Source: Draconibacterium sp. (lineage in GTDB: Bacteria; Bacteroidota; Bacteroidia; Bacteroidales; Prolixibacteraceae). From it: a stretch of DNA of 64,000 nucleotides. A program made the position numbers and the translations under genes. Positions 1-8,668 of this stretch are shown in pieces (positions within the stretch are counted from its first letter, which is position 1; each line of letters starts with the position of its first letter). The notes below the pieces were generated by a model. It saw only the letters and a list, made by a program, of their open reading frames with translations, was not told the origin of the DNA and did no database searches. The stretch lies in assembly GCA_016705335.1 (NCBI GenBank), contig JADIYN010000001.1, positions 180,231-244,230 of the forward strand. The letters are read 5' to 3'.

Positions 1-4
1 TAAA

Positions 5-1059
5 ATGAAATTGTACAATGTATTATTATTTGCTATCGTAGCAATCATCCTGAATTCATGTAGCCCAAAACCGGCTCAACCTGAAGCACAGAATAATGTG
101 AAATATTTCAGGAGCCTGCTTTTCAGTGAAACTTCGTGGGATTTGGAAAGAGGTTCGCATGAGTTGACTGCCGAACAGGCAAAATCGGTCAACAACTACA
201 AATTTACCTACAACGATAACGCCCAGTTGGTTTCGGTAGAATACAACCGAAACGACAGTCTGCTTGATTATTCATCAATGGGATCTGCTAAAATTACATA
301 CACCTACGAAGGTGATTTGCAGGTTAAACGTTTCTTCAATGAAAAAACGAACCTACAAAAAATGGCGGCGCAAGCGTTTACGAATTCAAACTTGATGCTG
401 ACGGAATGAGAGTTGCAATGCGTTTCCTTGATGAAACAGGGCAACCAGTTGAAAACAGAAATAATATTCATAATTATGTTTGGACAAAACTACCGGATGG
501 AATGATCAAAGAAGTTCGTTATAATTTAGCTGAAGATTCAGTAATTATGCATCCTTTCTGCCCGTTTTATGAACTTCGTTTTTCATATGATGCAAACGGT
601 TATGTAACCCGTATGGCCAATTACGACAACGACACACTTTACAATTGCACCGCTGAAAATTGCGGAGATATTGGTGTTTCTTATTTCCTTTTTGCTAACA
701 ATGAACATGGAGATGTTGAAAGTTTTTCAGTGCACAATACGGTTGGACAGCTCTCCAATTTATACTGGGGTTGGGCGAAAAGGGTAAGTGTTTATGATGA
801 AAATGGATATGCTATTGAAACTACCATGTTTGATATGGACGATGAATATCTTGGCGGGAAAGGCATCCCTGTAACACAAACTGTTTATGATGAACATGGC
901 GCACCTGTAAAAAGAATTTCGATGGACAAGGACAAAAATATTATCAATGATCCAAACAGCGGAGTTGCGATTACTGAATTCAAATATGACGAAACCGGCC
1001 GTCGAACTGAAACTTTGCGTTTTGACAAAGATGGAAATACTGTAGAAAATAAAGGATAA
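5..1059 (+). CDS. YD-repeat-like lipoprotein (1-base frameshift)
   Basis: I do not recognise a specific family. The start has a lipoprotein signal with lipobox LNSC (about residues 16-19), so the protein should be anchored in the outer membrane or periplasm. The mature part has short units with the core F(K/T)YD-x-x-G: FTYNDNAQ, FKLDADG, FSYDANGY, VYDENGY, VYDEHGA, FKYDETGRR. These resemble the YD/RHS-type beta repeats of Bacteroidota surface proteins. The frame breaks near 355-362 at a run of A; the first frame stops at 409, while the second read back from 406 gives VYEFKLDADGMRVAMRF and continues naturally. Restoring one base gives 351 residues. The start lies 4 bases into the window, so its upstream region is not visible. 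It ends 20 bases before the rhodanese lipoprotein, so the two are probably co-transcribed. Function unknown. Confidence 0.6.
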
Positions 1060-1079
1060 TTTTAGTTACTGTAAACTTT

Positions 1080-2014
1080 ATGAAACAGTTAAAATCATTA
1101 TTCCGAATATTTGTTTTTGCTTCAATTGTCTTTTTCGTTTCATGTTCAGGTGAGAAGAAACCGAAAAATGAAACTGAAGTTATTGCTGAAAAATCAAACG
1201 TTCAACCTGTTGAAATTAATAAGGAAGCAAAACTTTTACTTGATTATCTGGCAGAAACAGGCGACTATGTGAAGGCCATATAAAAGGTGCAGTTAATATT
1301 GAAATTGGTGGTTTGACTGACTATTTTGCCAATAAAATTAAGCCATTTGAATACGACAAAATTATTCTGGCTTGTTATTCAGGTCAAAGTTCAAGTTATT
1401 CAACCTCGCTTTTACGGCTCATGGGATACGGTAATGTTTATTCACTTCGATATGGAATGAGTGGCTGGAACCCGAAAATGGATAACAAATGGCTGGAAAA
1501 TATCGGCTCAAATTATGAAGAAAACCTTGAAACTACTGATATTCTGAAAGCAGAGCCTGGTGATTTTCCATTGTTGAATACAGGAAAAACTACAGGAGCC
1601 GAAATTTTTGATGAAAGAATATCATCATTGTTTGCAGATTATCCAAATGCTACAATTTCAGCAGATACAGTTTTTAGCCATCCTGAGAAATATTACATAA
1701 TCAACTACGAACGCAAAGATAAATACGATGCGGGACATATTCCGGGTGCTGTGCGTTACAAAACCGGCGGAACACTTGGCATACTAACTGAAATGCAGAC
1801 AATCCCGGCTGACCGTGAAATTGTTGTGTATTGCGGATCCGGGCACAACTCAGCTTTTGTAACCGCCTATTTGAGGTTGTTTGGTTACAATGCCAAAACA
1901 TTGAGATTTGGAAACAACAGTTTTATGCACAATAGAATGATTGCCGAAAAGGACAAACTTTCGTGGTTGCCTTTTACTGATGCTGATGTGAAGGATTTTC
2001 CTGTTGTAAAATAA
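1080..2014 (+). CDS. tandem rhodanese-domain lipoprotein (1-base frameshift)
   Basis: The protein starts with a lipoprotein signal (lipobox FVSC, near residue 22) followed by two rhodanese-like domains. Domain 1 (about 45-135) has GHIKGAVNIEIGG and the active-site loop ACYSGQSSSYS. Domain 2 (about 190-300) has GHIPGAVRY and VVYCGSGHNSAFV. Both loops keep the persulfide-forming Cys, so both domains could carry sulfane sulfur. The frame breaks near 1268-1275, where the first frame ends ...GDYVKAI and the next resumes at GHIKGA; restoring one base gives 311 residues. It lies convergent to a minus-strand cluster of sulfur-transport and rhodanese genes, which supports a role in periplasmic sulfur handling. 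The substrate cannot be read from sequence. Confidence 0.75.
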
Positions 2015-2028
2015 ATTTATCAGAATAT

Positions 2029-2496
2029 TTATTGTAAATCGGATTCCAGTCTGGCCATAGTGTCGGGCTGGAATTCGTATTTTAAAACCTCAGGGTTATC
2101 TTCGTTTGAAAGGATAAAAACATTTTTAATATCCAATTGATTTAAAATTACCCAGGCTTTTGCTGTTATTGAAATATCGCTGGCAACAAGAAGTATTTTA
2201 TTTTCGGTTTCTTTCAACTGTTTAAGTGATGATTCTTCAAGCAATTCTTCAAACGGAATTTTAAGTGAATTTTCAAACCGTGAAGAACCTGACTCGTTCA
2301 AATCGACTATTAAATACTGCGTTTTATTATTTTCTATTTCGTTTGCAGATATTATAAAATTATTGGAATCCACTGCTTCAATTGCGCTTTTTGCATCTTG
2401 TTTAAATCCGTCTTTACCTACAGTTTTAACAATTACCAAAACCAAAACAACCACCAACACCAGCAATACTATTTTCAAATTCGATAATTTCCCCAT
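2029..2496 (-). CDS. membrane-anchored rhodanese-like protein lacking catalytic Cys
   Basis: 155 residues. A strongly hydrophobic N-terminal segment (about residues 8-24, LKIVLLVLVVVLVLVIV) should anchor it in the inner membrane with the rest outside. The body follows a rhodanese-like pattern: YLIVDLNESGSSRFENSLKI, an IPFEELL helix, then a strand and loop ILLVASDISITAKAWVIL where the active-site loop should lie. Ala sits where the catalytic Cys is expected, so it is probably not a sulfurtransferase; a structural or sulfur-binding role is inference. It is the last gene of a minus-strand series, starting 10 bases after the upstream rhodanese-like gene, and ends 15 bases from the convergent tandem-rhodanese lipoprotein. 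Confidence 0.65.
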   Translation of the reverse strand: MGKLSNLKIVLLVLVVVLVLVIVKTVGKDGFKQDAKSAIEAVDSNNFIISANEIENNKTQYLIVDLNESGSSRFENSLKIPFEELLEESSLKQLKETENKILLVASDISITAKAWVILNQLDIKNVFILSNEDNPEVLKYEFQPDTMARLESDLQ

Positions 2497-2505
2497 TTTT
2501 ATTTA

Positions 2506-3195
2506 CTATTTATCGAAATACCAGTTTACTATTTTACTATTTTCAATTTGAACAATCTCCCAATCTCTCATTCTTTCATTTCTTCCTAACACCCACCATC
2601 CAACTTTTGCCCTTTGCAACCTTTTCGCATCAAAAAATTTTGTCTTCAAACTGTCAGGCAAACTGTTTATTTGTGTAAAAATATCGCGTGCTTTATAACG
2701 GTTTTCGAAAAGTGCATTTTCTCTTGGAGTAATTCTTTCCCCTTCGAATTTGGTCAGCATTACAGTTTTAAACCATTCATTCAAGCCACCTTCCATAACA
2801 TAGCAGTTTTCGGCGCCAAGTCCGGTTGCAATTGTCCACACTATATTTGCATTTTGGTCACCATTGCCGTAAAAAACAGTTCGCATATTTTTCTGGCTGA
2901 AATAAACCGACCAGTTGGGATTCAGCAAATCATCAAACGGAATATTAACTGAGCCCGGAATGTTGCATTTTCTGAATTCATCAGCACCGCGTAAATCAAT
3001 CAATTGAACCGTACTGTCTTCATTATTTACAAATCTTGCAACCTCGTCAACAGAAAAATAAATTTCTTTTGAACCCGATTTTTCAAGTAATTCGCTGGGT
3101 TTTAATTTAAAAATTTTTGATGAAGGATTTGGCATAAAAGCCAGTAGGAAACCCAACCCAACCAGCAATACAGTTATTTTTATTCTCGCGTCCAT
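2506..3195 (-). CDS. rhodanese-like membrane-anchored protein, Cys replaced by Tyr
   Basis: 229 residues. An N-terminal hydrophobic segment (about 5-22) acts as signal anchor. A rhodanese fold spans about 48-145: LIDLRGADEF, CNIPGSVNIPFDDLL, then the loop TVFYGNGDQNANIVW and the terminal VMEGGLNEWF. The canonical active-site Cys of the VYCxxG motif is Tyr here, so classical sulfurtransferase activity is not expected. The C-terminal 80 residues have no recognised domain. It sits between a YeeE/YedE-type transporter gene and another Cys-less rhodanese-like gene. The leader directly upstream holds 10-bp tandem repeats. Confidence 0.7.
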   Translation of the reverse strand: MDARIKITVLLVGLGFLLAFMPNPSSKIFKLKPSELLEKSGSKEIYFSVDEVARFVNNEDSTVQLIDLRGADEFRKCNIPGSVNIPFDDLLNPNWSVYFSQKNMRTVFYGNGDQNANIVWTIATGLGAENCYVMEGGLNEWFKTVMLTKFEGERITPRENALFENRYKARDIFTQINSLPDSLKTKFFDAKRLQRAKVGWWVLGRNERMRDWEIVQIENSKIVNWYFDK

Positions 3196-3200
3196 TTCAA

Positions 3201-3250
3201 TCTCTATTAATCTCTAATAATCTCTATTAATTTCAACTAATCTCTTTTAT
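3201..3250. repeat. 10-bp tandem repeat in gene leader
   Basis: About five copies of a 10-base unit close to TCTCTATTAA, in perfect 10-base register with a few substitutions. They lie 6 bases upstream of the start of the rhodanese-like gene on the minus strand, in the gap between it and the YeeE/YedE gene. No gene overlaps it. Confidence 0.7.
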
Positions 3251-3278
3251 CTCTACTAACCAACCACAATTAATTTCT

Positions 3279-3881
3279 CTAAATATCTGAAGTAATCTCT
3301 GGACGATTAAACTTTTTTTCGGCAAGTTCTGCAATCCAAAACAAAATAACAGCAGCAACTATCAGAATAAAAGTAAACACCCCTGGCGAAACTCCCATCC
3401 AGTCGTCAACTTTCATCGGTCCTTTAAACCCGCTAATTGCAAATTTTTCTACAATTGGATAGGTTTCAGCAAACAAAAATGCGCCAACCAATCCACCAAA
3501 AAGAAAAAACAAAGCATCGATTTTTCCAATTGAAAGTGCGCTGATACCGGTTCCCGGACAAAAACCGCCCATTACAAAACCGGCTCCCATTATTACTCCT
3601 CCAACTATTGAAGCACCAATAAAATATGGATTTACGTACACGAGGCTCAAATCAAGCAAGCCAAAAAAGCTGAGAAATTGTGAACCCACAAGTGCAACAA
3701 TTGCAGCTGTAAAAAATACTTTTAAAACGGTTGTGTCATAACCATAAAACATCCCGGCAAGTTTTCGACTCGATGAAAATCCGGCCTGCTCAAGAGCGAA
3801 ACCAAAACCAATTCCGATGATAAAACCAATTAGCAGGTTTACCCATTCGGGGAGAGATGATATTATAGATAGTGGACCCAT
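3279..3881 (-). CDS. YeeE/YedE-family sulfur transporter half (second)
   Basis: 200 residues with about five hydrophobic segments. The family hallmarks are visible: FGFALEQAGFSSSRKLAGMF near residues 27-46, and GAGFVMGGFCPGTGISAL near 98-115, with the conserved Gly-rich Cys motif that lines the pore in thiosulfate transporters of this family (TsuA type, YeeE/YedE). It is a half-length unit and pairs with the gene just upstream, which carries the matching half. Role: uptake of thiosulfate or a related sulfur species across the inner membrane; the substrate is inferred from the family. Downstream on the same strand lie two rhodanese-like proteins. Confidence 0.85.
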   Translation of the reverse strand: MGPLSIISSLPEWVNLLIGFIIGIGFGFALEQAGFSSSRKLAGMFYGYDTTVLKVFFTAAIVALVGSQFLSFFGLLDLSLVYVNPYFIGASIVGGVIMGAGFVMGGFCPGTGISALSIGKIDALFFLFGGLVGAFLFAETYPIVEKFAISGFKGPMKVDDWMGVSPGVFTFILIVAAVILFWIAELAEKKFNRPEITSDI

Positions 3882-3953
3882 TTTCTTACTGATTTACTGA
3901 TTTATTGAATGATTGAATGACTGAAAATACTTTAAACTCTAAACTTTAAACTT

Positions 3954-4466
3954 CTATATCCAAAGTTTTCGAAAAAACCACGCGAACATATACGCAGAGC
4001 CAAAAATGGAAATCATTGTAACAAATCCGGCTACCGAGAAAACTGCCATTCCTGAAAGTGCCGCCCCACTTGTACAACCGCGCGCTAATTGTGCCCCGTA
4101 AACAAAAAACACACCACCAAGAAATGCAAAAAGTAACCGGGTTTTATTCGAAATATTGGGCGATTTTTCGATTTTGAATTTCAATCTGCCTGAAAATGCT
4201 CCTGAAATAAAACCTCCCAACACCATTCCAAGAACTTCAAGGAATAGCCAGTTTTTTAATGGACTTTCTCCGTTTACGAAATATTGGCTGTAATAAGAAG
4301 ATTCCTGGACATGGGTTTTATCAATTGCACCTACTGCTGCAACAACTGCATACTTTAACCCGCCGCTGGCACCTAAACCCCGCCCCGAAAAATACATGGC
4401 CGACAATAATACCAACCCAAGTAAAATCCCCGCATAATAAGGATTCATGTAATTTCTTTTTTGCAT
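3954..4466 (-). CDS. YeeE/YedE-family sulfur transporter half (first)
   Basis: 170 residues, about four membrane segments. It has the family motif GAQLARGCTSGAALSGMAVFS near 124-144, with the conserved Cys, and a Gly-rich segment LGASGGLKYA near 31-40. It is the first gene of the minus-strand sulfur cluster, 72 bases upstream of the second YeeE/YedE half. In this family two half-proteins often assemble, or are fused, into one thiosulfate or sulfur-compound channel. The start ATG at 4466 follows an AT-rich leader. Specific substrate unproven. Confidence 0.85.
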   Translation of the reverse strand: MQKRNYMNPYYAGILLGLVLLSAMYFSGRGLGASGGLKYAVVAAVGAIDKTHVQESSYYSQYFVNGESPLKNWLFLEVLGMVLGGFISGAFSGRLKFKIEKSPNISNKTRLLFAFLGGVFFVYGAQLARGCTSGAALSGMAVFSVAGFVTMISIFGSAYMFAWFFRKLWI

Positions 4467-4555
4467 AGTTGAAGTTATTCTATAAATCGGTTACTAAGAT
4501 AGACAAATGAGATATATGGAATGTTTTGAAATGAATATTACATGTAAAATGTCTA

Positions 4556-5345
4556 TTACGATTTTTTAAAAATATTACCAATGAGTTTCAGAATTACACC
4601 GTGTGGTAAACTGCACCCGATATAATAATAGATTTTATTTACAACTCCGGGTATTACAAACACGTTTTCCGAAAACATATTATCAAGAGATATTTTAGCA
4701 ACCTGTGCTGGAGTTAATGCTGCAGAACGTGCAATGAATGAAGATTTTTTTATGTTTTCCATTGCTCTTTCCGATGAAATCCCGTTAGGGTGAACTGATG
4801 TTACCGAAATGCCAGTCTCTTTTAATTCTCTGTTTAAAGCCTGTGTAAAAAACAGCAGATAAGTTTTGGTTGCGGCATAAACACTTTTGTAAGGTAGTGG
4901 CGAAAATGCTGCAAAGCTGCTGATATTTAAAATGTATGCTTTCTTCAGTTTTTTCATTCCAGGAATAAACAAAAAGGTAAGCAAAGTTGAAGCACGTACA
5001 TTGAGCAAAATCATCGTATCAATTAAATCCGCTTTCAATTCTTCCAGTTTTCCGTTAAAACCAAGTCCGGCATTATTCACCAAAATATTTATTGTGAGTT
5101 GATGTTGTTGGGCATATTCAAATACTTTTTGTGGTGATTTTCGCTTTGTAAGATCAATTGATAAATGATGAACATCAACAGGATAATTTTTTCTCAATTC
5201 ATCCGAAAAACTTTCCAACCCCTGTCTGGCAGCGAAACCAAAAAAGGTTAAATCCCCTTTTTGCACATTCAATGGCAATTTGCTTGCCAGTTCCTGCACT
5301 TGATCCTGTAATTAAAGTGTAGTTTTTTATCCGTTTCATTTTCAT
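4556..5345 (-). CDS. short-chain dehydrogenase/reductase (1-base frameshift)
   Basis: A classical SDR of about 262 residues after correction. The true N-terminus lies in another frame from ATG at 5345 or 5339 and reads ...NYTLITGSSAGTGKQIAIE, the NAD(P)-binding TGxxxGxG loop. The frame switches near 5215-5225 by about one extra base. The rest shows NNAG (ILVNNAGLGF), the catalytic Ser in LNISSFAAF, and YAATK, the Tyr-x3-Lys pair. The C-terminus has a hydrophobic stretch as in membrane-associated SDRs of lipid metabolism. It starts 12 bases after the stop of the extended SDR, so the two are probably co-transcribed. Substrate unknown; lipid or ketone reduction is plausible. Confidence 0.8.
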
Positions 5346-5357
5346 TTTGTTCAGTTT

Positions 5358-6329
5358 TTAACCATTCAATCGTTTTTGAATTCCTTCTTCCAGTGGTGTA
5401 ACTGTATATTTTAAGTCGTTTATTGCTTTTTTGTTCGATACGGGACGGTTTTGTAAATATCTTTTTGCCCAGGGAGGAGTAATCAAAGGTTCTTTCCGTG
5501 TTGTTTCTGCCAGAAATAATTCGAGTTTTGAAACGGCTAAAATAACTGAAAATGGCAGATGAAAAAGCCTGTAATTTTTCCCTGAGACCTTCGAAATTGT
5601 CTCAAAGAAACCGTTGAATGAAGTATTTGTCCCGCCCAAAATATATTTCTCTCCCGAAATTCCGTTATCCATTGCTAAAATATGGCCGTTCACAACATCA
5701 TCAATAAATACATAATTACCTATAGATCTGCCGCTTCCGGGAATAAGCCGCCAGTTTCCACTTATATATTTTTTTATTAGAATAGTTACTGAGTTACTTT
5801 TATTTAAAAGTCCCGGACCAAATACCCGCGGCGGATTAACGATCACAACTTCCAGCCCTTTTTTGCAATATTCAATGCAAAGCTGTTCGGCCTGGGTCTT
5901 TGTAGTTTCATAATCGGTCATGTATTTTTCAGGCAGGACAACAGTTTCATCAATATCTTCTTCGTTTTTTGCAGGCGGAAATACTGCTGCTGAAGAAGTA
6001 AAAACAACTTTTTTAACCTTGTTTCGAAAGGCTGCTTCAAGAATATTTTTTGTTCCGACAACATTTGTTTTGTAAGCCAGCATTTTATCTTTCGACCAAA
6101 TATTGGCAAAAGCTGCCAAATGAAAAACCACATCACAATTGCGTATTGCATCATCAATTACATCCAAATCCCATAAACTTCCATCGAAAAAAGCAACTCT
6201 GTTTCCAAACATTTTATTTGCTTTTTCTTTTGAACGCGCCAAAATAAGAACTTCATTTCCAAGTTTTAAAAGCTCTTCAACCAGACGGTTCCCAATAAAT
6301 CCGGTTGCTCCGGTTACCAAACATTTCAT
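5358..6329 (-). CDS. extended SDR: NAD-dependent epimerase/dehydratase family
   Basis: 323 residues, complete. The N-terminal VTGATGFIGNRLVEEL is the TGxxGxxG dinucleotide loop of extended SDRs. VFHLAAFANIW, FTSSAAVFPP and the catalytic YETTK follow in order, then VNPPRVFGPG and FIDDVVNGHILA. This set matches the dihydroflavonol-4-reductase-like or sterol-dehydrogenase-like subgroup acting on hydroxy or keto groups of small molecules or lipids. It sits 11 bases downstream of the CPBP-type gene and 12 bases upstream of the SDR. Exact substrate not assignable. Confidence 0.85.
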   Translation of the reverse strand: MKCLVTGATGFIGNRLVEELLKLGNEVLILARSKEKANKMFGNRVAFFDGSLWDLDVIDDAIRNCDVVFHLAAFANIWSKDKMLAYKTNVVGTKNILEAAFRNKVKKVVFTSSAAVFPPAKNEEDIDETVVLPEKYMTDYETTKTQAEQLCIEYCKKGLEVVIVNPPRVFGPGLLNKSNSVTILIKKYISGNWRLIPGSGRSIGNYVFIDDVVNGHILAMDNGISGEKYILGGTNTSFNGFFETISKVSGKNYRLFHLPFSVILAVSKLELFLAETTRKEPLITPPWAKRYLQNRPVSNKKAINDLKYTVTPLEEGIQKRLNG

Positions 6330-6340
6330 TTTGAATATCT

Positions 6341-7053
6341 TTATTTGACAAAACTTAGATTGTCGTTGTACCTGATTGAAAAATAATCGGAGAAAACACT
6401 TAACGAAATATGCATAAATATAGGGATCAAAATTGTTCCCCGGGTTATGGTCAGATAGCAGGCAATTCCCCCAAATATTAAAGCTCCAATGGTTTGCGCT
6501 TTCCCGTTTACCATGTGGATTGCCGAATAAATGGCAATATTAATTGCAATAGCAGGCCAAAAACCAAAAGTGTTGAAACATTCAAAAAGTAAAATTCCCC
6601 GAAACAGAAATTCATATCCAACTAAATAAATTATCCAACCGAATACATTAATCAGGAAGAGTTGAATATTCCAGTTGGTTAATTCGATTTGAAGCGAATT
6701 GTTTTGTCGGTTAACTTTTTGATTGATAAAGAGAATTGCTGCAATTATCAGCATCAGCAACAAAATGATTTGGATATTGCGTAAAAAATGATCGAATGAA
6801 AACCAAATTTCCCAAAATTCCGGTTCAGGAAAAAATAATAAATCAAACCCGGAATAAAACCAAGAATCAGAAATCCCAAACTCTTTTGCGTTAAGAATAT
6901 GGCTACCTTTTTTTGTAGCTTTTGATTTAAATTTTCACAAATTCTTTCAGGCACCCCGGATGTTGTGAAATAATAATAGAGATAGAAAAAAACAACAGAG
7001 GATAGAATAATTATTGAACTAAATATTTCAGAGTTATTTTGTAGCGGATTCAT
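6341..7053 (-). CDS. CPBP (CAAX-type) intramembrane metalloprotease homologue (1-base frameshift)
   Basis: Two overlapping frames form one membrane protein of about 237 residues. The frame breaks near 6830 at a T run, where one lost base separates ...GLIYYFF from PEPEFWEIWF. I prefer ATG at 7053 (MNPLQNNSEIF) over the earlier one at 7107. Conserved blocks of the Abi/CPBP family are present: GYEFLFRGILL (motif 1, normally EExxxR), IYSAIHMVNG (motif 2 His) and IPIFMHISLS (motif 3 His). The first Glu of motif 1 is Tyr. Bacterial members act in membrane-protein processing or bacteriocin self-immunity; the role here is unknown. It is followed closely by two SDR genes. Confidence 0.75.
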
Positions 7054-7143
7054 GTTTAACTGGTTTGAATCTGATAACAAAATACAATAAAATAGAATAG
7101 CAGTCAAGCTATCAAAAAAGATGAAATGCTTTCGTTTTTGTTT

Positions 7144-7761
7144 TTACCGCCTGCCAATTTGATAATACAAAGCCAGAGTAATCACATTGTTGAATTGGTT
7201 ATTTATCCAGTAAAGATTGCCTGAATTGGGTCCGGGTTTATTTCTTATGGGTAATACTGAAAATGCGAACCGTAAATCGGCTTTCACATTATCAAGAAAA
7301 TCGAACTGAAATCCTATAAGCGGTTGTAGGTCAATCTTTTTAAATGCTTTCTGATCTTCAGGTGCCAAATCTCCATAATTGTCGAATTCATTTGAACTTA
7401 AAAGAAATCCGGTTGATATTCCAGCAATTATTGCTCCCCGATCATTTGTCCGAAAAGCAAAGTAAACCGGCATTTCCACGTAGTCCAATCGCATTACATA
7501 TTTTGTGGGATCTTTTTCAGTAACTTTTTTTCTAGCCCCTTTTTGAGCAAATTTAATTTCCATAGCCGCAAAAATGGCAGGTGCAATATCGGTTTCAACA
7601 TACAAACCGGCTACAAGTCCGGGTTTATTGTACCCTTTATAAGTGTCGCCTTCAACCTGCGTTGCATTGTAGCCTGCAAGAATTCCACCATCAAACCGTT
7701 GGGCAAAAACAAAGTTCACAGCGAAAAGAAGAAAAACAGGGAGAAGTATTTTTTTAGCCAT
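7144..7761 (-). CDS. outer-membrane beta-barrel protein (PorT-like family)
   Basis: 205 residues with a signal peptide (MAKKILLPVFLLFAVNFVFAQ) and then alternating amphipathic strands typical of the small Bacteroidota outer-membrane barrel family: GGILAGYNATQVEGD, LVAGLYVETD, YVEMPVYFAF, GISTGFLLS, LQPLIGFQFDF, and a final strand ITLALYYQIGRR ending in an aromatic/basic tail. Its ATG overlaps the stop of the sirtuin gene (TAATG at 7763-7759), so the two are translationally coupled. Specific function unknown. Confidence 0.8.
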   Translation of the reverse strand: MAKKILLPVFLLFAVNFVFAQRFDGGILAGYNATQVEGDTYKGYNKPGLVAGLYVETDIAPAIFAAMEIKFAQKGARKKVTEKDPTKYVMRLDYVEMPVYFAFRTNDRGAIIAGISTGFLLSSNEFDNYGDLAPEDQKAFKKIDLQPLIGFQFDFLDNVKADLRFAFSVLPIRNKPGPNSGNLYWINNQFNNVITLALYYQIGRR

Positions 7762-8448
7762 TATTTTAGTTTTTCGAGTTTATTTTTTAAGATTTCAATT
7801 CCCACACTTGCTTTTTCATCAATGTAAACTACGTTTCTCAATTTTACTTCCGGACGACTGGGATCAATAACAAATACGGGAGCTTCAGATTTAGCGTAGT
7901 GTACCAATCCTGCTGCAGGATAAACTACCATTGAAGTGCCAACAACTACAATAATATCTGCATTTTCAACAACCGGAATTGCTTCGTAGAATGCAGGAAC
8001 TGCTTCGCCAACCAAACAATATGAGGGCGTAACTGGCTGCCTTGTTCACATTTATCGCCTATTTTAGTTCCCAGCCATCGAGTGTATAAACCAGGTTTTC
8101 ATCAAATGTACTTCTCACTTTTCTCAATTCACCGTGAAGATGAATCACATTCGAGCTTCCGGCACGTTCATGCAAATCATCAACATTTTGGGTGATTACA
8201 GTTACATTAAACCATTTTTCAAAATCGGCGATCCCAAAATGCCCGGCGTTGGGTTCAACTTCATACAGCTGTTTACGGCGCTGGTTGTAAAAATCCATCA
8301 CAAGGTACGGATCTCTTCTCCATCCATCAATGCTTGCAACGTCTTCAACATTGTAATTCTCCCAAAGTCCGTTCATATCGCGGAAGGTTTTAAGCCCGCT
8401 CTCCTGACTAATGCCGGCGCCCGAAAGGATGACAAGTTTTTTCTTCAT
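7761..8448 (-). CDS. cobB: Sir2-family NAD-dependent protein deacylase (two frameshifts)
   Basis: The reconstructed sirtuin is about 229 residues starting at ATG 8448 (MKKKLVILSGAGISQESG). Motifs: GAGIS (NAD loop), TFRDMNGLWENY, VITQNVDDLHERAG, and IHLHGEL with the catalytic His. After a break near 8058 the frame continues GDKCEQGSQLRPHIVW, and after a second loss near 8010 FGEAVPAFYE, then VVGTSMVVYPAAGL. Two lost bases restore one frame. It has only one Cys where zinc-binding sirtuins carry two Cys pairs, so the zinc site seems absent, as in some bacterial class III members. It removes acyl groups from lysines using NAD. It is divergent from dnaG across a shared 220-base region and coupled to the barrel gene. 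The symbol is by family. Confidence 0.85.
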
Positions 8449-8509
8449 TCGTACAAAAGTTTTTCTAAAAATACGATTAATACCGATTAGCCAACAAATT
8501 ATCGCATAT

Positions 8510-8596
8510 TTTCGCCGCCCCCAAATCGGCGCGGGGGGGGCGGCCCCCGGGCCCCCCCAATCTAAAAAAAAAAAACGGGGGGTTTTTTTGGGGGAT
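8510..8596. other. anomalous G/C and A homopolymer tract, probable assembly artefact
   Basis: Between the divergent sirtuin and dnaG starts, the sequence turns abruptly from AT-rich to runs of eight G, five C, seven C, twelve A, six G and seven T within about 85 bases. Nothing else in the window looks like this. Its composition and position suggest low-quality consensus rather than a regulatory element. The shared promoter region (8449-8668) for both genes otherwise shows no clear box. Confidence 0.6.
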
Positions 8597-8668
8597 TGGT
8601 ACAAATTGATTGCTTCCAAAATATCATTTTACCCCTTGGTTTGGTTTGATTTATTTACATTTGCAGCA

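Noticed and set aside
1701..1901. Antisense and shadow open frames on the opposite strand of clear genes
   Set aside because: They lack domains, signals and neighbours and follow from coding on the other strand; the same applies to many frames inside the large genes.
8411..8668. Upstream extension of the dnaG open frame
   Set aside because: It runs through the homopolymer artefact; the family N-terminus MIDHATIERI begins at 8669.
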